Counted from the stretch's first letter, positions 15,257 through 23,026 are shown. The stretch: DNA of 34,577 nt from Actinomycetota bacterium (GCA_020161245.1 JAIUOK010000046.1:1-34577); one strand, 5' to 3'. Translations and numbers: made by a program. Notes: generated from the letters alone by a model not told the origin.

Positions 15257-17764
15257 GTGGCACAACGGAATCGTCCGCATCTCTTCCTTGACGCGGCGCC
15301 GCAGGTGCAGCCTTACCGCCCACGGACTAGCCCCCGCAGCAGTGGGCCGAACCCGCCCGCATCTCGACAGGCACATCTTGATCGCCTTACCTCCGGGTTT
15401 GAGGCGGCGCTCGCGAGCGGCATCAGCAATCGAACGACTGACGCCGTCGAGGTACCCGGGGCGATCGCGGGCGTCTACCTGACGTTCAAGAGCCCGCCCG
15501 GCACCGCCCTCAAGCTCACGTCCTTGGACCCTGCTTCCCGCGGACCCCAACCAGAGTTGCGTGCCCTGACCGTTGACGACGGAGTCGAGACGGCGGTCGT
15601 GTTCCTCCCCGATGGGAAGGCCAGCTACTTCCAGCGGCGCCTGAACCAATACCGCGACACCTTGCAGGAGGATGCGCCAAGGCATCGCGCCCTCTTGGAC
15701 ACGATTGATGAGATTAGCCTCGCAACGGTGCATGCGCTTTGGACGGACCGCATTGACGACCGGCCGGGCGACGACGAGGTTGTGTGGCTGGAACTCTGGC
15801 TCCGGCGCAGGCCCGGGGAATTGGACCGATTCGCAGACTTCGCGGAGGCGACGTCGGTCCAACTGTCCCTTGCTACGATCCGATTTCGCGATCGGTTGGT
15901 CCTCAACGCCCGGTGTTCGCTGCGCCAGCTCTCCGTCACCCTGAACTCGATCGACGAGATGGCGGAGATCCGGCGACCAGCGACTCCCATGGCCTGGCTC
16001 GCCTCCGAGCAGGCCTTCGAGCAGCGGGACTGGGTCGACGATTTGCTGTCGCGAACGCAGGCGGCCACTGACGAAGAGCTGGCGGTAGCCTTGCTGGATT
16101 CGGGCGTCCAGTTCGGGCACCCTCTCCTCAACCACTCCCTCAGGGCCTCTGACGCCCACACGCTCCACCAGGCCTGGGGACTCCACGACGCAATCGGGCA
16201 CGGCACGACGATGGCCGGCATAGCCCTTTACGGCGACGTGGCAGCTGCTGCCGCGACCACGTCAACCGTCCGTCTGCGTCACCGGCTCGAGTCCGTGAAG
16301 ATTCTGAATCAGGTCGGTCACGCCCAGGCGAGTGAGGTCTACGGCGCCGTGACCGCGAACGCTGTGGCGCGCCTAGAGACACAGGCACCGACACGTCGCA
16401 GAGTCTTCTCATTGGCGACCACGGCCGAGGACGTGTCCGGGGAGCGCCCGACCGCGTGGTCGGCTGCTATCGACGCGTTGGCCGTCGGTGCCGCCGTGGA
16501 TGTCACGGCCACTGGCGTGACGCTCCTTGATGACCGCAATGATCGAGCCCCACGCCTCTTCGTGGTGTCTGCCGGGAACGTGAGGTCGCATCACCTGACC
16601 CCGAACCACCTCGACGTAAGCGACCTGCGCCCCATCGAGGATCCTGCTCAAGCGTGGAACGCGCTGACCGTCGGCGCGTACACAGAGAGCGTCGACATGC
16701 AACACGCGCCGGCTGCCTTCCACGGTTACACGGCGCTCGCAGCCCATGGGGAGCTTTCCCCGTTCTCGCGGACGTCTACAACGTGGCCGGCGGTATCCGT
16801 GCTGAAGCCCGACATCGTGATGGAAGGTGGCAACGCCGCCATCGATGCCACCGGCAGCACCGTTGATCACTGCGCGGCTCTCGAAACACTGACCACGAGA
16901 CGCATGGATGCGGTCGCGGCCCCGTTCACAACCGTGGCGGGAACGTCACCGGCGACAGCGGCCGCCGCGCACCTCGCTGCCGCAGTGATGGCTGAATACC
17001 CGCAACTCTGGCCCGAGACAGTTCGCGCACTCGTCGTGCAGTCCGCGCGTTGGACAGGTCCCATGTCCAAACAAATCGCGAGTGCGACCACCAAACAGGC
17101 CAAGACGTCCCTGCTCCGCCGGTATGGGATGGGTGTGCCCTCGCTGGTCCGGGCCACCCGCAGCGCGAGCGATTCGCTGACATTGGTCGTGCAGCAGCAC
17201 ATCTCGCCGTTCAGCGCGGACGGGCGACTTCGGGAGATGCATCGGCATCGGCTGCCCTGGCCCGTTCAAGTGCTGCAGTCGCTCGGCGCGACGGAAGTAG
17301 ACCTGCGAGTCACACTTTCGTACTTCATCGAACCGAACCCCAGCCGACGTGGTTGGCAAGGACGATACGGCTATGCGTCGCACGGCCTGCGCTTCGATGT
17401 TCGTCGGCCGACGGAGACAAGCGAGGAGATGAACCAACGGCTGAACAAGCTTGCGGATGACCTCGAATCAGGCGGCAATTCCGCTGCGTCAGACGGGCCG
17501 CAATGGGTACTCGGGTCAACTCAGCGCGTCCGCGGTTCACTGCACTCGGACGTGTGGAGAGGTAGCGCGGCCGAACTCGCGTCTCGAGGCGAGATAGCCG
17601 TCTTCCCCGTCGGCGGATGGACCAAAGAGGCCAAGTCTGTCGACCGTGAGGAGTTGAAGGTGAGATATGCGCTCATCGTCTCCATCGAGTCGGCCGAGAT
17701 CGACCTCGATCTCTGGGCCGACGTAGCGGCCCAGATCAATGTCCCGATCGAAGTGACGCTCTAA
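15257..17764 (+). CDS. ietS: Subtilisin-like protease of an IetAS-like defence pair
   Basis: 835 residues with a GTG start 6 bp after the ATPase stop. No signal peptide is visible, so it acts in the cytoplasm. The S8 catalytic triad is complete: Asp281 in ALLDSGVQFGHP, His315 in GHGTTMAGIA and Ser564 in AGTSPATAAAAH, with the oxyanion Asn in VVSAGN near 440. About 270 residues before the protease domain and 250 after it are unassigned; these are likely the parts that contact the ATPase or its target. Family knowledge: IetS requires IetA for protection. The gene is not truncated and its stop lies 20 bp before the IS target site. Confidence 0.88.
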   Translation: MAQRNRPHLFLDAAPQVQPYRPRTSPRSSGPNPPASRQAHLDRLTSGFEAALASGISNRTTDAVEVPGAIAGVYLTFKSPPGTALKLTSLDPASRGPQPELRALTVDDGVETAVVFLPDGKASYFQRRLNQYRDTLQEDAPRHRALLDTIDEISLATVHALWTDRIDDRPGDDEVVWLELWLRRRPGELDRFADFAEATSVQLSLATIRFRDRLVLNARCSLRQLSVTLNSIDEMAEIRRPATPMAWLASEQAFEQRDWVDDLLSRTQAATDEELAVALLDSGVQFGHPLLNHSLRASDAHTLHQAWGLHDAIGHGTTMAGIALYGDVAAAAATTSTVRLRHRLESVKILNQVGHAQASEVYGAVTANAVARLETQAPTRRRVFSLATTAEDVSGERPTAWSAAIDALAVGAAVDVTATGVTLLDDRNDRAPRLFVVSAGNVRSHHLTPNHLDVSDLRPIEDPAQAWNALTVGAYTESVDMQHAPAAFHGYTALAAHGELSPFSRTSTTWPAVSVLKPDIVMEGGNAAIDATGSTVDHCAALETLTTRRMDAVAAPFTTVAGTSPATAAAAHLAAAVMAEYPQLWPETVRALVVQSARWTGPMSKQIASATTKQAKTSLLRRYGMGVPSLVRATRSASDSLTLVVQQHISPFSADGRLREMHRHRLPWPVQVLQSLGATEVDLRVTLSYFIEPNPSRRGWQGRYGYASHGLRFDVRRPTETSEEMNQRLNKLADDLESGGNSAASDGPQWVLGSTQRVRGSLHSDVWRGSAAELASRGEIAVFPVGGWTKEAKSVDREELKVRYALIVSIESAEIDLDLWADVAAQINVPIEVTL

Positions 17765-17784
17765 TCGATTGCGCTTTCAGTGAT

Positions 17785-17792
17785 TCAGGGGA
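17785..17792 (+). repeat. Target site duplication of the IS, left copy
   Basis: TCAGGGGA, identical to 19165-19172 on the other side of the insertion sequence. Eight bases is the usual length for the IS1595 family. Confidence 0.92.
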
Positions 17793-17842
17793 ATGACCTC
17801 TCCATGTGGCGACGGTGAGGCACTGGTCTCTACCGTGGCCCC

Positions 17843-18913
17843 ATGGCGAATCCTGTGGGTGGCGTGGAGTACCCGCGCGACCTCGTCGAGTTCGCTGCGT
17901 GGTTCCCTGATGACGAGGCATGCCTGGACTACCTCGCGTGGCTGCGCTGGGGCGATCTGGAGTTCGTCTGCCCGTCGTGCGGGTCCATCGCGCACGGCTG
18001 GCGACGCGCTGACGGCCGGGCTTACGACTGCGGGGCGTGCGGCTCACGCAGCTCGGTGACCGCGGGGACGCTGTTCGACCGCACGCGGACGCCGCTGACG
18101 GTGTGGTTCCGGGTCGCGTGGGAGATGACCGCCCGGCCGAACGGCGTGTCCGCACGCACGCTGCAGCGCACGCTGGGCCTGGGCAGCTACCAGACCGCGT
18201 GGATGATGGCCCACCGCTACCGCCGCGCGATGGTGATGCCAGGCCGGACGAAGCTCTCCGGGATGGTCGAGGTCGACGAGACCATCGTCGGCGGCCGCAA
18301 CCTCCCCGGGCACCCTGGCCGGGCGCTGCACCCGAACCGCATCATCGTGCTGACGATGGTCGAGAACCTCGGCCGCTCCGGCGCCGGCGGGACCGGCAAG
18401 GGCATCGGCCGAGCACGGCTGGTGACGCTGCCGAACTACCAGGCGACCACCATCAACGCCGAGCTCGTGCGCAACCTCGAACCGGACGCGAAGGTCCTCA
18501 CCGACGCCTACGGCTCGCTGACCAAGGCGCTCAAGGGGTTCGAGCACGTCGCCATCAACACCAAGCGGTCCGGCAGCAAGGCCCACGACCTCTACCCCGC
18601 CGTGTCCCGCGTCCAGGCCCAGCTCAAGCGGTGGCTGCACGGCACCCACCAGGGCGCGGTCAGCCGCGAGCACATGGACGAGTACCTGTGGGAGTTCGAG
18701 TTCCGGTTCAACCGCCGCCACGCCCGCAAGCCCGGCCTGCTGTTCTACCGCCTGCTCGAGCAGGCGGTCCGCACCGACCCCATCACCTACGACGACGTCG
18801 CCGTCGGTGGCCAGACCCGCAAGGTCGCGCCTAAGCCGCCCGGCAAGCGCAGCAACCCGCGCAGCCTCGCCCAGCCCGACGCCGGACGACCCTGGCGTCG
18901 CGTGGTGCGGTAG
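17843..18913 (+). CDS. IS1595-family (ISXO2-like) transposase
   Basis: 356 residues, ATG start 50 bp inside the left inverted repeat. An N-terminal zinc ribbon (CPSCG ... CGACG, about residues 50-72) is followed by a helical linker and the DDE-type ISXO2 domain with MVEVDETIVGG, VLTDAYGS and HMDEYLWEFEFRFNRR. The zinc ribbon plus ISXO2 layout and the length match active IS1595 transposases. The frame is intact, so the element may still move. Confidence 0.93.
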   Translation: MANPVGGVEYPRDLVEFAAWFPDDEACLDYLAWLRWGDLEFVCPSCGSIAHGWRRADGRAYDCGACGSRSSVTAGTLFDRTRTPLTVWFRVAWEMTARPNGVSARTLQRTLGLGSYQTAWMMAHRYRRAMVMPGRTKLSGMVEVDETIVGGRNLPGHPGRALHPNRIIVLTMVENLGRSGAGGTGKGIGRARLVTLPNYQATTINAELVRNLEPDAKVLTDAYGSLTKALKGFEHVAINTKRSGSKAHDLYPAVSRVQAQLKRWLHGTHQGAVSREHMDEYLWEFEFRFNRRHARKPGLLFYRLLEQAVRTDPITYDDVAVGGQTRKVAPKPPGKRSNPRSLAQPDAGRPWRRVVR

Positions 18914-18914
18914 G

Positions 18915-19058
18915 TCAGCGAACCGCGTCGTGCTCCGCCTGCCGCCGGCGCTCTACGTCCGTCATGCCGTGCCGGACACCCAGGCGCACCGCCCAGTAGG
19001 TCAGGTAGAAGCCGACCGCGACCAGCGTGGCGGTCAAGGCCATCGAGCTCAGGTCCAT
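18915..19058 (-). CDS. Small membrane protein, IS passenger
   Basis: 47 residues from the ATG at 19058, preceded by AGGGGGA at good spacing. One membrane segment (about residues 7-27, TATLVAVGFYLTYWAV) is followed by a charged tail (GMTDVERRRQAEHDAVR). It lies between the transposase stop and the right inverted repeat, transcribed towards the transposase. Charged and hydrophobic parts are sensibly placed for a single-pass protein. IS1595 elements sometimes carry passenger genes, but I do not recognise this one. It could also be a chance frame. Confidence 0.5.
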   Translation of the reverse strand: MDLSSMALTATLVAVGFYLTYWAVRLGVRHGMTDVERRRQAEHDAVR

Positions 19059-19139
19059 CGTTCCCCCTTCGTCCCCCGGCATCGTGCCGCCCGGAAGCCT
19101 ACCGGCAACCGCCTCGACGCTGGTGCTGGTCCAACGAAC

Positions 19140-19164
19140 CACCGTCGCTACATGGAGAGGTCAT
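19140..19164 (-). repeat. Right terminal inverted repeat of the IS
   Basis: Reverse complement matches 17793-17817 at 24 of 25 positions. It also encodes the final Asp-Leu-Ser-Met-stop of the integrase. Confidence 0.9.
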
Positions 19165-20422
19165 TCAGGGGAATGCGTCTCCGATCGGCGTTATCTACGA
19201 GTTCGGCGACTGCGTCGGCGGCTCGGGAGTGCAACACCGGCAGGACATGGGCGTAGATGTCGGCCGTGGTGATGATCGTCGAATGGCCCAGCAGCTCCTG
19301 CAAAGTCTTCAGGTCCGCTCCGGCCGCGAGCGCGAGGTTCGCCGCGCCATGGCGCAGGTCGTGCAGGCGCACGGGTGGCAGCCCGGACTCCTCGACAGCC
19401 TTGTGGAACGCGCGGGTTGCTCGTTCCGGTCGCAGCGGGCGGCCGTCGCCGTCGGTGAACACGTACCGATGGTCGTAGTGCGCGTCGCGTGCGCCCTCGC
19501 GGAGTCGGGACAGGCAGCGGGTCGTGACCGCATCCAGCGTGATCAGGCGTCGGCTGGCCGCTGTCTTCGGCGGAGCGACCACGCTGCGGCCGGCCACGTC
19601 GACGAGGGCCTGCACGATGCGGATGGTCCCGTGGCCGGTGCCGTCGTCAAGATCGACGTCCTCCCACCGAAGTCCGCATGCCTCTCCGCGCCGGAGGCCA
19701 CGCAGCCCGATGACGCGCCACAGCGGGAGCAGCGGGTCGCCCACGGCAGCCCGATTCTCGAGAAATTGGGCCAGGTGCTCCGGCGTCCAGACCTCGGCTG
19801 CGGGGCGCGCTCCGGTCGCCTGCCAGACAGCGACCCGGCCGGGGGTCCATATCTCTGCGCGGATGTGGGGATGGGGCGGCAGCCGCAGCCAACGAGCCGG
19901 GTTCGTTTCGAGGATGCCCGCGCGGAGGGCGGCGTTGAGACTGGCGCGCAAGGTCGCTTGGAGACGGACCAGCGTGGCCGGAGCGAGCATGTGCCCGCTC
20001 GGCGAAGGGTTCCGGGCCAGGTCGTCGAACATCGCCTGGACCTGCCAGGTGGCGAGCTCGTCGAGCGGGACCCGTCCGAGGTAGGGCTCCAGGTAGTGCA
20101 CGACGTGCGAGGCGTAGCTGCGCCGCGTCGTGTCGCGCCAGCGCTGCTCGGCCTCGAGCCAGTGGTGCAGCCAAGAGGACGTGGTCCACGCCGCCGCCCG
20201 TTGGCGGCGTGTGGGAGCGCTGAGCAGGTTCTTGCGCGCGCGGTCCGCCTGCGCGCGCGTCGCGTAGCCGCCGCGCCGCAGGCGGCGCGCCTTCCCGGCC
20301 CCGACGGGGCCGGGGATCCGCAGGTCGAGGGTCCAGGTGCCGTGCCGCTCGTCGCGCAGGTCAGGGCAGTGGCGGCCCAGCTGCCGACCGTCTGGGCCGC
20401 GGCACCCGCAGCGGCGGTACAC
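19148..20422 (-). CDS. int: Tyrosine site-specific integrase
   Basis: 424 residues. The N-terminus has the YRRCGCRGPDGRQLG Cys-rich start seen in actinobacterial phage/ICE integrases, then a SAM-like arm/core-binding domain (about 78-170) and a catalytic domain with Arg in GLRGLRRGEACGL, Lys in PPKTAASRR, His354-Arg357 in HDLRHG, His380 in LLGHS and nucleophile Tyr390 in TADIYAHV. It would insert the island into tRNA-Lys. The GTG at 20422 is taken as start, with GAGGGG about eight bases upstream. The last four residues come from the IS; without it the protein would end ...IPLNH at a TGA now found at 17777-17779. All catalytic residues survive. Confidence 0.9.
   Translation of the reverse strand: MYRRCGCRGPDGRQLGRHCPDLRDERHGTWTLDLRIPGPVGAGKARRLRRGGYATRAQADRARKNLLSAPTRRQRAAAWTTSSWLHHWLEAEQRWRDTTRRSYASHVVHYLEPYLGRVPLDELATWQVQAMFDDLARNPSPSGHMLAPATLVRLQATLRASLNAALRAGILETNPARWLRLPPHPHIRAEIWTPGRVAVWQATGARPAAEVWTPEHLAQFLENRAAVGDPLLPLWRVIGLRGLRRGEACGLRWEDVDLDDGTGHGTIRIVQALVDVAGRSVVAPPKTAASRRLITLDAVTTRCLSRLREGARDAHYDHRYVFTDGDGRPLRPERATRAFHKAVEESGLPPVRLHDLRHGAANLALAAGADLKTLQELLGHSTIITTADIYAHVLPVLHSRAADAVAELVDNADRRRIPLNDLSM
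19165..19172 (+). repeat. Target site duplication of the IS, right copy
   Basis: TCAGGGGA, same as 17785-17792. Confidence 0.92.
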
Positions 20423-20489
20423 CGAGCCCGCCCCTCGGGCTCGAGCCCTCGATGCGGGCGGGGCGGCTGGGGTACTCCGAGGTGCTCAT
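20361..20489 (-). other. Short leader frame overlapping the integrase start
   Basis: 42 codons beginning with an ATG (20487-20489) that has an excellent GGGAGG seven bases upstream, better than the site of the integrase GTG. It begins MSTSEYPSRPARIEGSS and overlaps the integrase start in another phase. It may be the true N-terminus of the integrase, separated by a one-base shift somewhere in the G-rich run 20430-20455, or a leader peptide that couples translation. Confidence 0.35.
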
Positions 20490-20599
20490 GACTGCCTCCC
20501 CGTGAAGCCGACGTAGCGATGCGCTGCCTCCGGATGACTGCGCTCTCGACGTCATCGGCCTCGAACGAGGCCGGGCGGAAGTTCGGGCGCCCCTACAGT

Positions 20600-20715
20600 C
20601 GCGCTCTGAAACGTTAAGTACCTGCGCTTACCGCCTTAACCTAGGACCGGCCCACTTAGCGCGCCCCTTAAATGTCACCGTCGAAATTTAGGTCCGGAGC
20701 CGATAGACTTAACTT
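20600..20715. promoter_or_regulatory. AT-rich CTTAA-repeat region between int and fic
   Basis: This divergent spacer is strikingly AT-rich for the window. CTTA or CTTAA begins at 20627, 20635, 20655, 20667 and 20708, and the reverse GTTAAG at 20613-20618. A possible promoter for fic is TCGAAA (20681-20686), a 17-bp spacer and TAGACT (20704-20709), which would start the transcript at or next to the GTG of fic. No ribosome-binding site lies at normal distance, consistent with a leaderless mRNA. The repeats may be an operator. Confidence 0.4.
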
Positions 20716-21891
20716 GTGGACCTCGACAGCATTCAGGACAGCCCCGTGGGGCAGCTCGTGCCGATCCAGGGCCACGATGCGCGACTGCGCGAGTTCTCCC
20801 ACTTCGCGTTCCTCCCGGACCCCCTGCCCGAGACCGTCCAGCTCGACGGGACCACGTGGACGCGGGTGGCGGAGGCATCGCAGGCGCTGGGCCGGCTGCA
20901 GCAGGCCTGCGCGACGCTGCCAAACCCTCGGCTGCTCATCGCCCCTGCCCTGGCGCGCGAGGCCCTGGACACCTCCGCGCTGGAAGGCACGCACGGCGCC
21001 CTCGCCGACGTCCTCGAAGCACGCTTGTCGGAGCAGCGGCCGCCGTCCCCCGAGGTCGCCGAGATCCGCGCCTACGAGCGCATCGCCCACACCGCCTTCG
21101 ACTGGATCAAGGAGCGGCCCGTCACGATCGCAATGCTCAGCGATCTCCAGGGCGTCCTGGCGGCGGACTCCCGCGGCACCCAACGGGACCCCGGCCGCGT
21201 CCGCCAGCACCAGGTCGTCATCGGCCCCGAGGGCTCCACCGTGTACGACGCCCGATACATCCCGCCGCCACCCGACGACCGGCTCACCGCCGGCCTCGAG
21301 CTGTGGCAAGCCTGGATCGACGCGCCGCACCCTGGGCTGCCACCAGTGGTCGCGGCGGCGATGGGGCACTACCAGTTCGAGGCGCTGCATCCGTTCGGCG
21401 ACGGCAACGGTCGTCTCGGCCGCCTCCTCATCGTGCTTCAGCTGATCCGGCTCGGCGCCCTCACCGAGCCGGCACTCACCATCTCGCCGTGGCTCCTCAA
21501 GCGCCGCTCCGAGTACCAAGGCCACCTCCTGGCCATCAGCCAGACCGGCCGATGGGATCCCTGGATCGACTTCTTCTGCCAAGCCGTCTCGGAGCAAGCG
21601 ATGCTCTCGGTCGGCATCGTCGACCGGCTCAACATCTGGGTGGCAGGCGTGAGGCAGACCCTGAACGAGCGCGGCTGGCACGGCACGATCGCCTCGCTCG
21701 TCGACGACCTCATCGACTGGCCGGTCATCTCCGCCAGCTTCGTCCAGGACAAGTACGGCGTCTCCGCGCCCACGGCCAAGTCCACCATCGACCGGCTCTG
21801 CGAGATCGGCGTACTGCACGAGCTGACAGGGCGGAGCTACCGCCGTGTCTTCGGTGCCACCGATGTGATGAACGCGGTCGAGGACTTGTGA
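20716..21891 (+). CDS. Fic-domain AMP-transferase-like protein
   Basis: 391 residues, GTG start, probably leaderless. The order is an N-terminal Fic-associated region, an inhibitory motif of the (S/T)xxxE(G/N) type read as TSALEG with Glu90, the Fic core with HPFGDGNGRLGR starting at His225, and a C-terminal winged-helix-like part (VSAPTAKSTIDRLCEIGVL). Fic proteins transfer AMP or other nucleotides to target proteins; Glu90 would hold the active site closed (class II, N-terminal inhibitor). The catalytic His and the Asn-Gly-Arg loop are intact. Placed between the integrase and the right att site, it is island cargo, possibly in stress or defence; the C-terminal DNA-binding-like part suggests autoregulation. 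Confidence 0.87.
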   Translation: MDLDSIQDSPVGQLVPIQGHDARLREFSHFAFLPDPLPETVQLDGTTWTRVAEASQALGRLQQACATLPNPRLLIAPALAREALDTSALEGTHGALADVLEARLSEQRPPSPEVAEIRAYERIAHTAFDWIKERPVTIAMLSDLQGVLAADSRGTQRDPGRVRQHQVVIGPEGSTVYDARYIPPPPDDRLTAGLELWQAWIDAPHPGLPPVVAAAMGHYQFEALHPFGDGNGRLGRLLIVLQLIRLGALTEPALTISPWLLKRRSEYQGHLLAISQTGRWDPWIDFFCQAVSEQAMLSVGIVDRLNIWVAGVRQTLNERGWHGTIASLVDDLIDWPVISASFVQDKYGVSAPTAKSTIDRLCEIGVLHELTGRSYRRVFGATDVMNAVEDL

Positions 21892-21915
21892 ACGGCGACC
21901 TCGTCGGCCACTGGC

Positions 21916-21987
21916 TGTGTTCAGAACTGTGTTCAAACGCGCCGGTGAACGCAGTCACTGACCATCACGACAACGCACCACGCGGAC
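21916..21987 (+). other. Candidate integrase arm site, right end of the island
   Basis: CTGTGTTC at 21915-21922 and ACTGTGTTC at 21926-21934 lie 12 bp apart. The stretch matches 13901-13972 as described there, but stands 141 bp before its att core instead of 124. Likely binding sites for the island integrase. Confidence 0.7.
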
Positions 21988-22056
21988 GGATCTGAGCACG
22001 AAATAGACCCATCACGAACCCTCCGGCATCTCATGCGACGCATCGGAGTCATCTTT

Positions 22057-22095
22057 TAATCCGCGGGTTCTGGGTTCGATCCCCAGGCGGCCCAC
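22057..22095 (+). repeat. att core, 3' half of tRNA-Lys(TTT) (right copy)
   Basis: Identical over 39 bp to 14025-14063. With the preceding CTTT (22053-22056) it reads as a tRNA-Lys from the anticodon loop CTTTTAA to the acceptor end. The upstream 100 bp contain no D-arm or 5' acceptor strand, so no working tRNA is encoded. This is the right junction of the island with the chromosome. Immediately to the right, GGCCCACTCGCGC is duplicated in tandem (22089-22101, 22103-22115). Confidence 0.9.
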
Positions 22096-22256
22096 TCGCG
22101 CAGGCCCACTCGCGCGGCCCAGCCATTCGGCCGAGGAACGCCGCGTTCCGCCTGCGCTGTCCGCGCCCGCACCCTCGGCTCTCGCGCCTCGCCGGGCTCC
22201 ACGCGTCGACATTTCGAGGCGGCGCGCGAGCACCGCCGCGTCGGATCCGAGCGGGC

Positions 22257-22895
22257 TCAGCGCCAGGTGGGGGCGATGCTGCGGCGGTAGCGGCGCCCGC
22301 CGACGGTACGCATGACCCACAGGACCGGCGCCGGCATCTCGCTGCGGAGCCCCGCGAGGACCCGCTCGTCCGCGCCGTCGCTGAGCCACGCGACGAAGGT
22401 GCCGGTCTGTCCACGGAACGCCTTCTGAACCGCCTTCTTCGCGGCCCTCATGTCCGGGGTGTCCTCCAGCGAGTTGCTGATGGGCTCGAGGTCGCGCTCC
22501 TCGTGGGCGAGATGGCGTTCGAGCACGTCGCGCAGCGCGTCGACCGCCGCGAGGGCCGACGCGGCACGCTCGGCGGTCGGTTCCGTGCCGAGCGACGTCA
22601 TGTGGGCAGACGCTGCATCGAGCGCAGCGACCATGGCCTCGTGCTCCCCGTCGAGGTCGTCGACCAGGGCCGCATCGACTCCGTGGCGGCGCAGCACGGG
22701 CCAGAAGATCGTCTCCTCGTCCTGGTGGTGGTGGCGGAGCTGATGCTCGACGTTGCGCCAGGCGCGCACGAGGTCGTCCGCGCGCTGCCGGGACCCGGCG
22801 GGGAACGCGGCGAGCGCGACGAGGAATCGGTCCAGATCACGCCGGAATGCGGCGTGGATCATCGTGTTCATCGTCATCGGGGCAGTGGTGGTCAC
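22257..22895 (-). CDS. Hemerythrin HHE-domain protein
   Basis: 212 residues, GTG start with GGAGG upstream. The first ~140 residues form a four-helix hemerythrin-like domain with probable iron ligands in TMIHAAF, the HHHQDEE block (HxxxE), DGEHEAM and HLAHEERD (HxxxxD). The remaining 70 residues are a basic C-terminal extension. Such proteins bind a di-iron centre and are linked to oxygen, nitric oxide or redox sensing. It is transcribed divergently from a TetR regulator, which may control it through the operators at 23027-23064. It is the first chromosomal gene right of the island. Confidence 0.85.
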   Translation of the reverse strand: MTTTAPMTMNTMIHAAFRRDLDRFLVALAAFPAGSRQRADDLVRAWRNVEHQLRHHHQDEETIFWPVLRRHGVDAALVDDLDGEHEAMVAALDAASAHMTSLGTEPTAERAASALAAVDALRDVLERHLAHEERDLEPISNSLEDTPDMRAAKKAVQKAFRGQTGTFVAWLSDGADERVLAGLRSEMPAPVLWVMRTVGGRRYRRSIAPTWR

Positions 22896-23026
22896 GGCAA
22901 TCCTCCAGTCGTGCAGCTCGGGCCTGGTGCGTGGTGGTGGGGGCGGTGGGCAGTGTCGGCGCCGCAGCGGCCGGCCCGGACGTGTCGAGGGCGCTCGAGG
23001 TGCTGCCTGGGGGCGCCTCCGTGATT

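Larger units (their letters stand above)
17793..19164 (+). mobile_element. IS1595-family insertion sequence, complete
   Basis: 1372 bp. The terminal inverted repeats, 17793-17817 and 19140-19164, are 25 bp with one mismatch and begin ATGACCTCTCCATGT. They are flanked by the 8-bp direct repeat TCAGGGGA. The element carries an intact transposase and a small minus-strand reading frame. Its right inverted repeat supplies the last four codons and stop of the integrase gene. The perfect target duplication indicates a recent insertion. Confidence 0.93.
14025..22095. mobile_element. 8-kb integrative element (genomic island)
   Basis: Bounded by direct 39-bp copies of the 3' half of tRNA-Lys, 8032 bp from core to core. 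It encodes a tyrosine integrase, the IetAS-like defence pair and a Fic protein, and has itself been hit by an IS1595-family element. No replication or transfer genes are seen, so it is an integrative, at most mobilisable, cargo island. Orientation of the cores puts the intact tRNA gene to the left, beyond another element that ends at 14024. Confidence 0.85.

Noticed and set aside
15578..15586. GACGGAGTC inside ietS as part of the repeat system
   Set aside because: Single copy within a coding region, no partner at 12 bp; expected by chance.
22020..22095. A functional tRNA-Lys(TTT) gene
   Set aside because: Only the part from the anticodon loop to the acceptor end is present; no D-arm or 5' acceptor strand precedes it. 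The same applies to 14021-14063.
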